NCBI GenBank assembly: GCA_020747015.1
Contig: JAGTJM010000151.1
Location: 1-22,771 of the forward strand
DNA length: 22,771 bases
Source of the DNA: Pyrenochaeta sp. MPI-SDFR-AT-0127
Taxonomy: Eukaryota; Ascomycota; Dothideomycetes; Pleosporales; Cucurbitariaceae
Reading direction: 5' to 3'
Below, piece after piece: positions 1 to 9,429 of this stretch. The notes below the pieces were generated by a model that was given only the letters and a program-made list of their open reading frames with translations, was not told the DNA's origin and ran no database searches. Both the position numbers and the translations under genes were made by a program. Each line of letters starts with the position of its first letter. Position 1 is the first letter of the stretch.

Positions 1-296
1 CTTAGCTTGATATAAGGACTTAATATCGTTATATGAATTCGCGTCGTGTTTTAACAAGACTGGAATACGGATCTATAGATAGTGGGAAGTAAAGCCAGTC
101 ACGGAGTTTAAGGCGCTTTCTCCTCACTTATACATTTCCGACTAGATTCTAATTGAGCATATATCTTAGAGTTAGATACTAGTAGCAGTCTCAACTATAG
201 CATACCCAACACAATAAAAGCCCAAACTCCTCCTTGCCCGGCGGGTTTCAAAGAAGCACACGATGAAGGTGGTACAACCCCCATGTCTTAACTGAT
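1..296. other. Region downstream of the first gene, no gene seen
   Basis: No open frame, tRNA or rRNA is supported here. The stretch is the 3' flank of the minus-strand gene that ends at 297. Around 139-180 it shares short words with 4692-4740 (a ttccgactaga word followed later by gttagatac). This may be a scrap of the same repeat, but the match is too short to claim. Confidence 0.4.
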
Positions 297-1333
297 TTAT
301 TCCTTTTTGCAGCGTACAAAAGGCGTGTTTGTGAAATGTTTCTGCAGGACTACATTCCCATATGTCTGGTCATCAGTGCACATTCCTCCACCGCTTGGCC
401 CAATATGCGGGCAGTGAACAGCCGGGCGCCACTGAACCATTTGCTCATGTACAGATCTACATAGCAGCGTGTTTTGGCCTAACTCATGCGCCTTGCCAAA
501 TCGAACGGTCTGGGTGAGGTACTTCAAGCATGCCTCGGAACTGGAGTACTGCTGGTTCTCCCCAGTGCAGTGGTTTTGATGTGTTCGGCATATGCTATCT
601 GCAAGTGTGTTGGTGACATATCCTATGGCCTGATCGGGGCTTGTAGCTTTAATATCTGAGGCCACAGCGGCTAAAAGGGTGTCTAAAAGGTAGCCAAACC
701 AGCGGAATGTTGCATCGTACTGCCATATTTTGCGCTCATCGTTCCAAGCAATGAATGTATCGATTGTCACCGGCACAATTCTCTGAAATGTAGTGGCATT
801 GAATGTTACAATTGTAGAAGCGGCCGCGACTCGGTCGTAAGCAACAAATTCAGTGATCTCGTAGGATATCGGCACCCCGACGAGGCTTATAGCCTTTGGA
901 TCGGTAAAGAGGCCAAAAAGATACTCAGTGTTGAGCTCGGCTCCATCGAAATTACGTGTAATATCAACGCGGCCTTGAATCTAGTAGAGATTCAGTTTCA
1001 TTACCAGTAAATACGCATTGTTCTTACATCGGTTGCAAAAAGTGTAGAATTGATGGCTTGGGCCTGCTTCAGGTTGGCAGGATACAGGAAGTTATCCCAG
1101 AGCTGGACTTCAAGCTCCCAGAGCTCATCATACGTGAATGTGGGCTGCACTATATCGCAGGCGTGAAGAACTTAAGCTTTGTTTAGCAAAAGCTAAAACA
1201 GTCGAATGAGCATGTTTGACTAACTTGAAGCCCTCTCGGTAAGGACATTATCACGGGTCACTCCTGGAGTAGTGGTTGCAGAGCCTACGCCATGGACGGC
1301 AATAATGGCTAGGAGAATTGAGAATGTTCTCAT
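297..1333 (-). CDS. Secreted fungal protein, NTF2/SnoaL-like N-terminal region with Cys-rich C-terminus
   Basis: I assembled three exons: 1333-1225, 1149-1028 and 980-297, giving 304 aa. Intron 1 (1150-1224) starts GTTAGT and ends ATATAG; intron 2 (981-1027) starts GTAAGA and ends ACTAG. Both keep the frame. The protein starts MRTFSILLAIIAVHGVGSA, a clear signal peptide, so it is probably secreted. Residues ~45-170 have the alternating helix/strand look of an NTF2/SnoaL-like fold (ELWELEVQLWDNFLYPAN, FDGAELNTEYLFGLF). The last third is Cys-rich, with a conserved-looking block HCPHIGPSGGGMC and at least six Cys likely to form disulfides. NST and NAT sequons are present. I recall this architecture as a conserved family of uncharacterised fungal secreted proteins, but no enzymatic function is known to me. 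No lesion is visible, unlike several neighbours. A TTTAAATA box at 1440-1447 followed by a CT-rich tract lies ~105 bp upstream. Confidence 0.85.
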
Positions 1334-1436
1334 AGTGAGAGTGACTGTTTTTTGGAACAAATTGCAAGACGCAGCAACCTAAAATAAGGTATATCTAGGA
1401 GAAGATATTGAGATCTAGGATAAGTTGAAGAGGAAA

Positions 1437-1448
1437 GGGTTTAAATAT
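1437..1448 (-). promoter_or_regulatory. TATA-like element of the 304-aa secreted protein gene
   Basis: On the minus strand this reads ATATTTAAACCC, followed by a pyrimidine-rich run towards the ATG at 1333. The layout (TATA-like box, CT-rich leader, ATG within ~105 bp) is usual for filamentous fungal promoters. It is assigned by position and composition only. Confidence 0.4.
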
Positions 1449-3252
1449 TGTAAAAATCTTTAGATATACTAGCCATGACATTATTAGTTACCAAATCTCA
1501 CGAAGTACTTTTAAGGATGGTATGCAACTCCAAATAATCTTACGAGATATTGACCGCCATCCCAAACTGTAAATCGACACCAGCTTAAGACATGCGGCAA
1601 CTACCGTTAAAGTAAGGAGGAGAACTAAATAAACACACTGTATAGTTTCCCCCCACCTTGCGCGTACCATGGTATGCAGATGAGAGTGGGGTAAATATCA
1701 CGTAGTTATGCGGAGGACTTCTGGCCTAATTCGCTAGCACGTGAAGATGACATTCAGGCCAAACTTTATCTGTTCTAACTATCAGCCCGCTTCTATCCCT
1801 CCTTTAGGGGCGGGGGGAGGGGCGCTCTCGAATATGAGCTGGTGTGAAGATGCCCTGTGGATCATAAATCTTGTAGTGCGCTTACTCATATACTACCTAA
1901 TAGCTAGATTACTCAATACCGGCTGGCTTTAGAGCCAAACTGCCCTTGAAGAGGTCGGCTGCTCGGAGACGACAATATTGAGGCTAGCTAAATATGACTA
2001 TGACTTCTCAATCCAAAGGGATAGCAATGAATATTTTGCACAGATGCAGCTTAACGGGACGGGTGCCACTAAGTGTAATAATGCTAACTCATGTGATACT
2101 TGCTTAGAGTCTATAGAATTTCCTCGGACGCCTATTGCGGAGAGCCGTCGCAATCTTTGACCTAGTTACCCATCCCTGTAACTTTCCAGCACTACCTGAA
2201 TTGCATCTTTCAAATTCCACGTCAACTAATCGCGGCTCTTCGGGATTGTTCTGTCTGCCAATCTCTTCCCCTAGATCTTGCGAACCCAGGCATACTTCAT
2301 GAACTGCGTTGGGAAACGTTGTGTTATCTGAGATGAGCATGCCATGACTCCTTCGAGGAAATTGCTGGGTATCGCATGCGTTCCACTTATTCGCCTGTGA
2401 GTGTGCGTGATTAGGTTCCCTAAGCTGACATGGATTCCAACTGCAGGTATATGCAACATGTTAATATTTTAAAATTGCCATTCCCTTGCATCATTTTCTT
2501 GTCCTTATGTCTTTGGTTGTGTACGTAACAGGCCATGAAATGGTGAAAGAAAGAAGAAAGAACTGGACCCACCGAATCCAGCTGAAGAGAGAAGGGATGG
2601 ATTTAAGAGACGATAGGCTGGCACTTTATAGGTCATGCAAAACGTGATAATAGAAAGGAATGGAATGCCAAAGGATTCATTTAGTTAAAGAAACACCCCG
2701 TTAGCTATACTACTCTGTTCTTGTACATTGGATTGGATTGCATATGAGGAGAGCTCACAGGTCGGGCTACGATCACATGCAAAATGCCTCAAAGCTTACA
2801 ATAGGCATGCTTGCTCTCCCTTAAAACTGCAGCTGAAACATTGCACATGGTATTCATTGGGCGTGGCCGCGTGGAGACCCGGTGCTTCTGCATACGGTGG
2901 TCGGCCATCCACGGTGGTAGTAGTTGAATATTCTAGATAGGTGGTCTGATTAATCAGTGGTATAATTTTGAATTTAGAGGCTTAAGTCAGGGTTAAATGC
3001 AAGGTTAACGTGGACAGCCCTTCATGTACCAAGCGTTGTTACAGCTCAACCAGCCTGCAGAGTCTGCAGACGGCTTTGTCCATTGGCACACTAGCAGTAT
3101 GTGCTTCGAAGAGCATATGGATGCCCACTAGCGACTTTTATAACCATGCTACCCTTATCCTTGATACTGTTTCCCGCTCAAGTTTGAATTACGTCAAGGG
3201 ATCAGTCCCGCCATGCATGTTTAAGAGAAGAGTGACCGAAGATTGACATGCC

Positions 3253-3297
3253 CCTTGATCTGCCTGCAGACGCGTGCTCCTTGATCGGCCTGCAGAC
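3253..3297. repeat. Imperfect 19-bp direct repeat, two copies
   Basis: CCTTGATCTGCCTGCAGAC at 3253-3271 recurs at 3279-3297 with one change (T to G), 26 bp apart. Each unit contains the PstI-type palindrome CTGCAG. It lies about 210 bp upstream of the lipase ATG, so it could be a duplicated regulatory site or a local slippage duplication. Nothing in the sequence decides between these. Confidence 0.6.
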
Positions 3298-3506
3298 TTC
3301 TCCGGCCATATACCGCTGCTATCCGGTCTTTCCGTACGAATTGCAAGTGTTGGAGCTGCAGGATCAACAATATCAGACCACATATTGCCACGCAGGAAAT
3401 ACTTTCGCCATGTAAAAGGGCACAATCATTTGGCCGACTAAACAGTATATCTATCACCTACGAACCATCAAAGAGGAAGGTCCAAAATTTTCAAACAGGA
3501 TTGAAA

Positions 3507-4644
3507 ATGCTGTCCATCTTGTTTGTAATTTTATACCCTTGCCTTCATTTGATCCAGGCTGCTCCGGCCGTACTTGAACAGAGAGGCTAGTTTCGATTTA
3601 ATGCGAAGCATTTGAACGAACTAATCAGATTTTAGATGTCAGCCTGGACGTCTTATCAAGGTTCCAGTTGATGGAACAGTATGCCGCCGCAGCTTACTGC
3701 ACCGAAAACAATAACTCTCCTGGTACACAGCTGTCCTGTCACGTGGGTAATTGCCCCCGCGTTGATGCTGCGGACACAACTACTGCACTAGAATTCGAGA
3801 AGTATGTCACACGTACAATCTAGTTTATTATAGTAGTTTTGTTTAGCTAGGGTAGTTTAGGGCTGTTTGAAATCTCTTCAAGCAGTTTCACTACCGTCGC
3901 TACTTTAGCTGACATAGCTACAGTACCCCTGGCACCGACGCAACTGGCTTTGTAGCGATTGACCGTACCGAGCGGCTCATCGTTGTGGGGTTCAGGGGCA
4001 CCGCGTCACTTTTGGGCTGGATTATTAATCTCAGATTTAACCGCGTGCCGACTACCATCTGCGACGGCTGTGGTGTGCATCAAGGATTCTGGGATTCCTG
4101 GTTAAGTGTTAGAGACACCATCTCTAATGCTGTAAGGAATGCTGTGGCCGCGAATCCTGGATTCAGTGTGGTTTGTACCGGTCACAGCCTAGGAGGGGCA
4201 ATCGCCAGTCTCGCAGCAGCGGATTTAAGGAATGCTGGGTATAATGCAACTTTGGTACTCCCCCCAATACAGGGCAGTGGGAAGATTTGGCTGTTGCTTT
4301 AACTATCCTAACAAAGTCTCTAGTACTCTTTCGGGGCCCCACGTTTCGCTGATGCTGCGCTAAGTAATTATATCAGCAGCCAACCTGGCGGCAACTACCG
4401 TATAACGCATACCAATGACCCAGTTCCCCGTGTGCCACCTAGTTGGACTGGCGCTGTCTATATACGTCCAGAGTACTACATAACGACGCTTAACTTCCTC
4501 CCCGTAAACCAAGCCGATATCAGGATTTGCTCAGGTAGTCTAGATTGAGGATGCAGCGCTGAATGGCTTTTTTTCGATGCCATCTCTCATGGTTGGTATT
4601 TCGACAATATCTGGCTCTGCTTCCCTATCATCGATCCATCCTAG
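3507..4644 (+). pseudogene. Class 3 secreted triacylglycerol lipase, interrupted by TGA before the catalytic His
   Basis: The assembled exons are 3507-3585, 3636-3801, 3918-4254 and 4324 to a TGA at 4546-4548 (268 aa). The same frame stays open past the TGA to a TAG at 4642-4644. Homology to fungal extracellular lipases (Lipase_3, PF01764; alpha/beta hydrolase cutting triacylglycerols) is clear. A hydrophobic signal sequence of about 20 residues precedes AAPAVLEQR, followed by the cap-strand region TGFVAIDRTERLIVVGFRG. The nucleophile elbow is TGHSLGGAIASLAAADLRNA, and THTNDPVPRVPP holds the catalytic Asp. The matching His segment (AISHGWYF, His codon 4588-4590) lies after the TGA. Intron 1 (3586-3635) begins GC instead of GT and is needed to keep the frame. 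Introns 2 (3802-3917) and 3 (4255-4323) are GT-AG with branch-like CTGAC and CTAAC. As read, the product lacks its catalytic His. The TGA could be a real nonsense mutation or a sequencing error; no plausible intron removes it. Confidence 0.8.
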
Positions 4645-4690
4645 GTCTCTCTCTCTCTCTCCCTATATCTATATATATATCTATATACGA
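4645..4690. repeat. (CT)n and (TA)n microsatellite tract
   Basis: A CT run (about 4647-4662) is followed by TATC/TATA units to about 4687, directly after the lipase reading frame ends. It marks the passage from the gene into repeat-derived DNA. Confidence 0.75.
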
Positions 4691-4860
4691 GATTCCGACT
4701 AGAGTTAGACTAACAAGCGTAGTGTAGGTGTTAGATACAAGGAGAAGCGTAGATATACTGCATAGGAAAGAGCTATCAATAGTAGGACCGATAACTACTA
4801 CGATCTACGGGACCTCCGGAAGCAGAGGAGATATAGGAGAAAGCGGGGAGCAGAATACGA
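4691..4860. other. Non-RIPed segment on the left edge of the first AT-rich block
   Basis: This stretch has near-normal composition and holds no open frame of note. It ends in a purine-rich run (about 4810-4860) before composition turns sharply AT-rich. It could be the outer end of a mobile element or plain flanking DNA. I cannot identify it. Confidence 0.3.
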
Positions 4861-5658
4861 ATAAGAATAATCATCATTTTTTTAACACTTAATCTCGATT
4901 ATCAATTTCTGCTAAGTGCATTTTAGTATTCTATCTATTAGATTCAAGGACTATTTAGCTTAAATCTTTGATAAATTTTAATAATAAACGTAATTAATTA
5001 ATTCTATATTCTCTTCCTTCCATTCTATAACTACTTTACTTCCGGAAGTTCCGAAGGCCGTAGTATTAGTCCTTCTATTAATCGCCCTTTCCTATATAGT
5101 ACTTCTAAGTTTATCTTTTATATCTAATAGGCCTTATAGTACTTATATAATCTAATACTATCTAATAATTAGAATATATAATAAAGTAATATTTTTTAAA
5201 AAATTAAGTATATATATAGTATATACCTTCACTAACTACTCTATTATATACTTACTAGAGTTAGGATTAATTAATTAAGTAGGTCTAGTAAAGTTAAAAT
5301 TAATATAACTAATTACCTCTTTAGGTATAGCTTTTACCTCTATAGGTTTAACTCTTACTATATTAGGTTAGTATTTATATTTATAGGTAGAATTAAATTT
5401 ATTATTCCTAAGTTTAGTATCTACTACTATACCTATTAAAAGGCTTAGAGTTCTTAGTAGAGTAGCTATAATATAAAGTAGCTAGTATTACTAAGAAGCC
5501 TTTCTTAGTAGCTTCTAGAGTAGAGTAGAAATAGGTAAGAGGTTAAAGTAGTTCTAAGTATTACATAGTAGTGTTTAATAATAACTTAAGGTTAATTATA
5601 ATATTCTCTATAGATATATTATACTTATCTATATACTTAGTAGTCCTATAGTTCCTAT

Positions 5659-5957
5659 TATAACGAATATTATATAGAAATAGAGATATTTACGCGTTCC
5701 TATAGGATAAAGAGTCCTACTTAAGTAGTATTAGATCTACCTCTAATACTATCCTAAATAGGCCCTATTACCCCTATTTCTCTATATATAAAGATAGCTC
5801 TTTAGTAGTAGATAGTAGAATAAGTTCTTCTTATCCTTCTATACTAGACTTATAGAAATAGAGGTATTCTTAGTTATCTACTATAGTACGCACTTCTATA
5901 TACCTTTAAGTTATACTTAGATCCTTTTTAGAACTCTTTAGTACCTATATTATTATA
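5659..5957 (-). repeat. LTR-like repeat, copy A (inverted relative to copy B at 19527-19824)
   Basis: The reverse complement of this segment matches 19527-19824 nearly base for base over long runs, for example AGATAACTAAGAATACCTCT and AAGGATAAGAAGAACTTAT. The similarity stops abruptly at both ends. The unit begins TATAATAA and ends TCGTTATA on the minus strand, close to the TG...CA ends of a fungal LTR after RIP has changed TG and CA to TA. No matching target-site duplication is evident (CCTAT before, ATAAA after). The LTR assignment is inference; the repeat itself is seen directly. Confidence 0.75.
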
Positions 5958-7417
5958 ATAAATAGATAATATTATATTATCTTTAATAAGAATTACTCTA
6001 ATTAGAGGATTCTTAATAAAAGTACTAGTTTATATAATAAATTATATATAAATCTATACCTAGATTAGCTCTTATAGCTAATTATAGCTTATAAGTATTT
6101 CTATTAGATTCCTAAATATATATAAAAGCTATATATATATTTTAATAGATAGAAATAATAGTAGTAGCTCTATATTAAGGGAGGTTTATTATTACTATAA
6201 TAAAGATCTCCTTTTAGATTAGAAGAATAAGTAATTATATAACTATAATTTTTATATAGATATATATAGATAGGTTTAGGAGTTATCGTAGTATATATAT
6301 TAAGAGGAATTTTAGATTATTAATATATATATAGATTTTTATATTACTATAAAGTCTAAGCACCTATAATTTTATCTAGTAGTTATTCTATTATAAAAGA
6401 ATATATATTATATACTATATTAATTTACTATAGAGAAGGTTTAAGTATACTATAGATTTAAGTAGTAATAAGATAGCTACTTCTAGAACTATATATATAT
6501 ATTAAAGATTCTCTACTTTAGCCTTATTAAGCTAATAAACTACTCTAATAATACTAGTAGAGAGGATAGCTAACCTATACTAGCTATATCCTTATACTAG
6601 AGGTAATATTATTTTAGTATTAAAGAAAAGAAAAGAGAGTAATCTATTATATTATTATAACCTAGGAAATAATAAGGGGTACTACTAATTTAAGTACTCC
6701 TAATCTCTAATAAGTAACTATATAATCTAGAAGTTATATAATAATCTATAGTCTATAAAGTACTAGAGAGGTCTTAGTACCTCTAGAATTTTAGGATTCT
6801 AAGACTTCTTATATATATAGACCTATACTAATAGCCCTTTTAGCTTAGTATATTTAACTTAATATTCTTATAAATAGTAAAAGTAATAGAATAGTTTTCT
6901 ATTCTTAATACTCTTTATAGAAGTATACTCTTACTATCTTAGTATTATCCTATACTACTCTGCCTTTACTCTATACTAGAGAACTAACTCTTACCCTTTA
7001 TTCTATTCTAGTAAAGGTCTTTATAAGGGGCTACTCCTTACTTATATTAATATTATTTAGGGACTTAGTATCTATATATTCTAGTAGAACTCTATACTAT
7101 TAGGGTTAACCCCTAACCCTATTATAGTAGTAAAAGTATTTAGATAGCGCTATAACTCTAGATTATAAATTTTTAAGTACTAGTAAGTAGTATTTATATA
7201 TAATATTTAAGAGAAAAGATATAAGAGATACTTTAGTTAGCGAAGTAAGTTACCCCCTTACTTTACTTCTTTTAGTTTTACGTTAAGTCTATTCTAGCTA
7301 TAAAAGTGTTAATTCGGGTACTAACTTACGGTATCCTCTTGGGTAGATACTATTTAGGTATAGAAACCCCTATTCTCTTAGTAAGGTATACTATATATTA
7401 GGCCTAAGCACGGCTAA

Positions 7418-7443
7418 ATATTAAGGCACAATATTAAGGCACA
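7418..7443. repeat. 13-bp tandem direct repeat at the right edge of RIP block 1
   Basis: ATATTAAGGCACA occurs twice back to back (7418-7430, 7431-7443). It sits exactly where AT-rich RIPed DNA gives way to normal composition, so it may be an element end or an insertion or repair scar. Confidence 0.65.
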
Positions 7444-7525
7444 GTTTTCCGTGCACGTACCACTTTTTAGAGAATATCGAATCGATGTTTTGCATCCTAT
7501 AATATATAGGTTCATCCTACCCCTT

Positions 7526-8027
7526 CTACAGGGTGCGAGCATTCCATCTTCTGCAGCGAACCGGGCTTCCCTCATGGTCCAGGTATCTTAAGTTTCCATT
7601 GTCCTTGGTCGAAACGAACTCATCCAGCGCCGCAGATGGATTCTTAGCTTGGCCATTATCGCCATCGTTTTTGCACACGCACCACAAGTCATCCTTAACA
7701 ATCTGTGCGCCTTGGACGAAGAAACATTTATTGCAACTCTTATTGAAATGACCACTACACAAAGAGAATTAGCTTTTTCAGTTTAAAAGACTCTTTTCGC
7801 GCATTAAAACTTACTTTTCGGTAGGGGTCAGACCTCCATTGTCGTACTTGAGACACTGCTCTAACCCTACCTCGCTTCTGACCTCCTTGCCATCTCTGTC
7901 TCTGCAAGTAGCTACATGCAAGTAATCATCCTTGATGCTCCACTATACAAGTGTTAAGTTTTATCATATCGATTAGCGTGATTTTGGCACTTACATCCTT
8001 GCAACGCTCAGTGAGCTTGGTACCCAT
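7526..8027 (-). CDS. CVNH (cyanovirin-N homology) lectin-like domain, possible stand-alone ORF
   Basis: Exons 8027-7995, 7942-7815 and 7754-7526 join through two clean introns (GTAAGT...TATAG, 52 bp; GTAAGT...GTGTAG, 60 bp) to give 129 aa from the ATG at 8027. The product shows the duplicated CVNH layout. In the first half, a Cys (TERCKD) and LHVATCRDRDG lead to LEQC and DNGGL. In the second half, HFNKSC and LWCVCKNDGDNG lead to a DNGNL strand. CVNH domains bind mannose-type glycans, and fungi carry them alone or attached to other domains. The frame upstream of this ATG is continuous with the SGNH pseudogene except for the TAA at 8082-8084. It may therefore be the C-terminal domain of a larger protein (my preferred reading of its origin) or an intact small lectin still expressed from the Met in AKMGTKL. 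It has no signal peptide of its own. Confidence 0.6.
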
Positions 8028-9429
8028 CTTGGCTATCTCAATATTCCGATTTGCTGTAATAGCTTTGAAAATGGCAGTCTTTTACCATCCTTGTCCTGTA
8101 GCCTTGGGATGGAAATACCGTCTGATCTCAAAGGGTATGACGTCCACGGCATGGGGATCGGGATCAGTCTTTAACTTGGCGTGTCTCGTCTGTATATCGA
8201 TCATCAGGTCATTATACGAAGAATAATTTTTGTGGCCTTCCCAGGTCCATGGAGGCGAGGCTTCAGTTGCGCTTTCCACTTTGTAGTTCTTGCCGGGGAA
8301 AATAAAGTCCAGCAAACTCCGCGCAGGATCCCTTGGTGGTGGCTTCGGCGACGGGTCTTCCGGGTAATTTGGGCCTCCAGCACCCTCTTCTTCATCGAAT
8401 ATATTGCTGTAAGGCGACCAGAACTGTGTCAGATATTCGGTCATCTGGTTATCCGTATGTCTGTCTTCACAGAACCGATGACCATCGTACGCACTGTTCA
8501 TGTCTTCGACCATAACAGCTCCCTGATGTTCCAGGCCTTTCACGGAAGCCTTGATCACATCATTAAACGCACGGGCGAAACCGTTCAATTGTTTTCGAAG
8601 ATCTCGCGTGAGTTTAGGTTTAGAGGACCACGGATAGCCCAAGTCATTTCGTCACAGCCAGTGGCCACTTCATTCCAAAACGACATGTAAGGCAAAAGAT
8701 AGACCTGAAAACTGTCCATCGGGTCTGCGCCGCTAGCTTTTTCCCCGCAGTGAGAACGCTGGCAATGCCGTAAGTGATTTTGGCTTGGAACCCCCCACTA
8801 TTGATATCCGCTTGGAGACTCATGAGAGTCTCTTGGCAATCTCCTGGCAACCAAGCTCGATATATGCAGTCGTTGATGATGCTGTAGTCATGTATTAGTA
8901 ACGAAACAATTATAAAATGTTCGACGTTATTGCTTTAGCAGGCCTCAATTGCCCAAACCTGCGTCATTTCCACCAATCGACATGATAGCAATCTGCAGTT
9001 TTCCAAACGGTATACCGCGCTCAAAATTGCAATTGTTCTTTTTATAGGGCCCTTGATTTAATTGCTCCTGTACCAGTACCAGGGATGTATTGCCAGTGAA
9101 AGCAGGGAAGGTGAGGCGACGGGGTTCCTTACCGCCATTGAGCATTTCTCAGCTGTCTATATCATCTTTCATTTGCATGGGATACGATTTTTTCCCACGA
9201 AAAGCATCCCAAGCCATACTGTCTTTCTTGCCATTGCATCCAATGCCTGCAGTGTACGAGTCGCCCAGCGTAATAAACTCTCTGATTTTCTGATTTCGAG
9301 TACGGTTTTAAACGTTTCTAGCTCTGCTTTAAGGTCGCGGACTGCTGCAGCATAATAAAATGGGTTACCAGGGGATTGAGCTGATACAGTGGCAATGAGT
9401 CCTAAGAGGAGCCCACTTCTCAAAGGCAT
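7526..9429 (-). pseudogene. SGNH/GDSL esterase with C-terminal CVNH domain, heavily lesioned
   Basis: It starts at ATG 9429 with a signal peptide (MPLRSGLLLGLIATVSAQS). SGNH blocks are plain but split between frames: GDSYTAG (block I, ~9245-9265), IGGNDAG (block III, ~8964-8981), DGHRFCE (~8466-8486) and FHP with the catalytic His (~8106-8117). The order fits SEST-like fungal secreted SGNH esterases, which hydrolyse ester bonds. Past FHP the frame leads through one stop into a CVNH domain. Lesions read directly: a frameshift near 9293-9302; TGA at 9149-9151 where the flanking reading suggests Trp; TT instead of GT at the donor 8948-8947 of the intron ending at 8882; a one-base loss in an A run (8738-8742); a one-base loss in a G run (8638-8640); and TAA at 8082-8084 where CAA would fit. 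The two homopolymer shifts could be assembly errors, but the others argue for a true pseudogene. Confidence 0.75.

Larger units (their letters stand above)
1334..3506. other. 2.2 kb intergenic stretch without a convincing gene
   Basis: Open frames here (1741-1932 +, 1978-2160 +, 2104-2340 -, 2728-2940 +, 3010-3246 + and others) are 60-78 codons. They overlap on both strands, lack signal peptides or domain motifs I know, and do not join through good splice sites. Base composition is normal, not RIP-like. The proximal part holds the promoter of the 297-1333 gene, and the distal end (3300-3506) should hold the lipase promoter. The only structure I see is the short imperfect direct repeat at 3253-3297. 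Confidence 0.5.
4861..7445. mobile_element. RIP-degraded repetitive block 1
   Basis: About 2.6 kb is very AT-rich and built mostly from TA, AG, CT and TTA/TAG words. Reading it, CpA and TpG are nearly missing (isolated cases near 5558-5575, 5887, 6355 and 6957), while TpA is everywhere. That is the product expected when RIP turns CpA into TpA on both strands of a duplicated sequence. No frame is open for long. A plus-strand stretch around 6300-6600 reads as peptide broken mainly by TAG codons, possibly an old transposon ORF, but I could not place it in a family. An LTR-like unit lies at 5659-5957. Confidence 0.8.

Noticed and set aside
1741..2340. Overlapping plus- and minus-strand frames of 60-78 codons, one with a Cys-containing peptide
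   Set aside because: No signal peptide, no splice sites joining them, no family resemblance; lengths are within chance expectation.
3189..3457. Two overlapping minus-strand frames of 78 codons
   Set aside because: They partly translate the 19-bp direct repeat and overlap each other and the lipase upstream region; no domain seen.
4546..4600. An intron removing the lipase TGA (donor GTAAAC near 4503, acceptor near 4555)
   Set aside because: It would delete a segment that is coding in the lipase family and lacks a branch site; a shorter 22-bp option is below workable intron size.
5641..5970. Target-site duplications flanking the LTR-like units
   Set aside because: The five bases on either side do not match for copy A or copy B, even allowing RIP changes.
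8181..8690. Plus-strand frame of 169 codons
   Set aside because: It is antisense to the SGNH coding segment, whose minus-strand reading carries the DGHRFCE and FHP motifs.
9062..9355. Plus-strand frames opposite the SGNH block I region
   Set aside because: Shadows of the minus-strand GDSYTAG-coding sequence.
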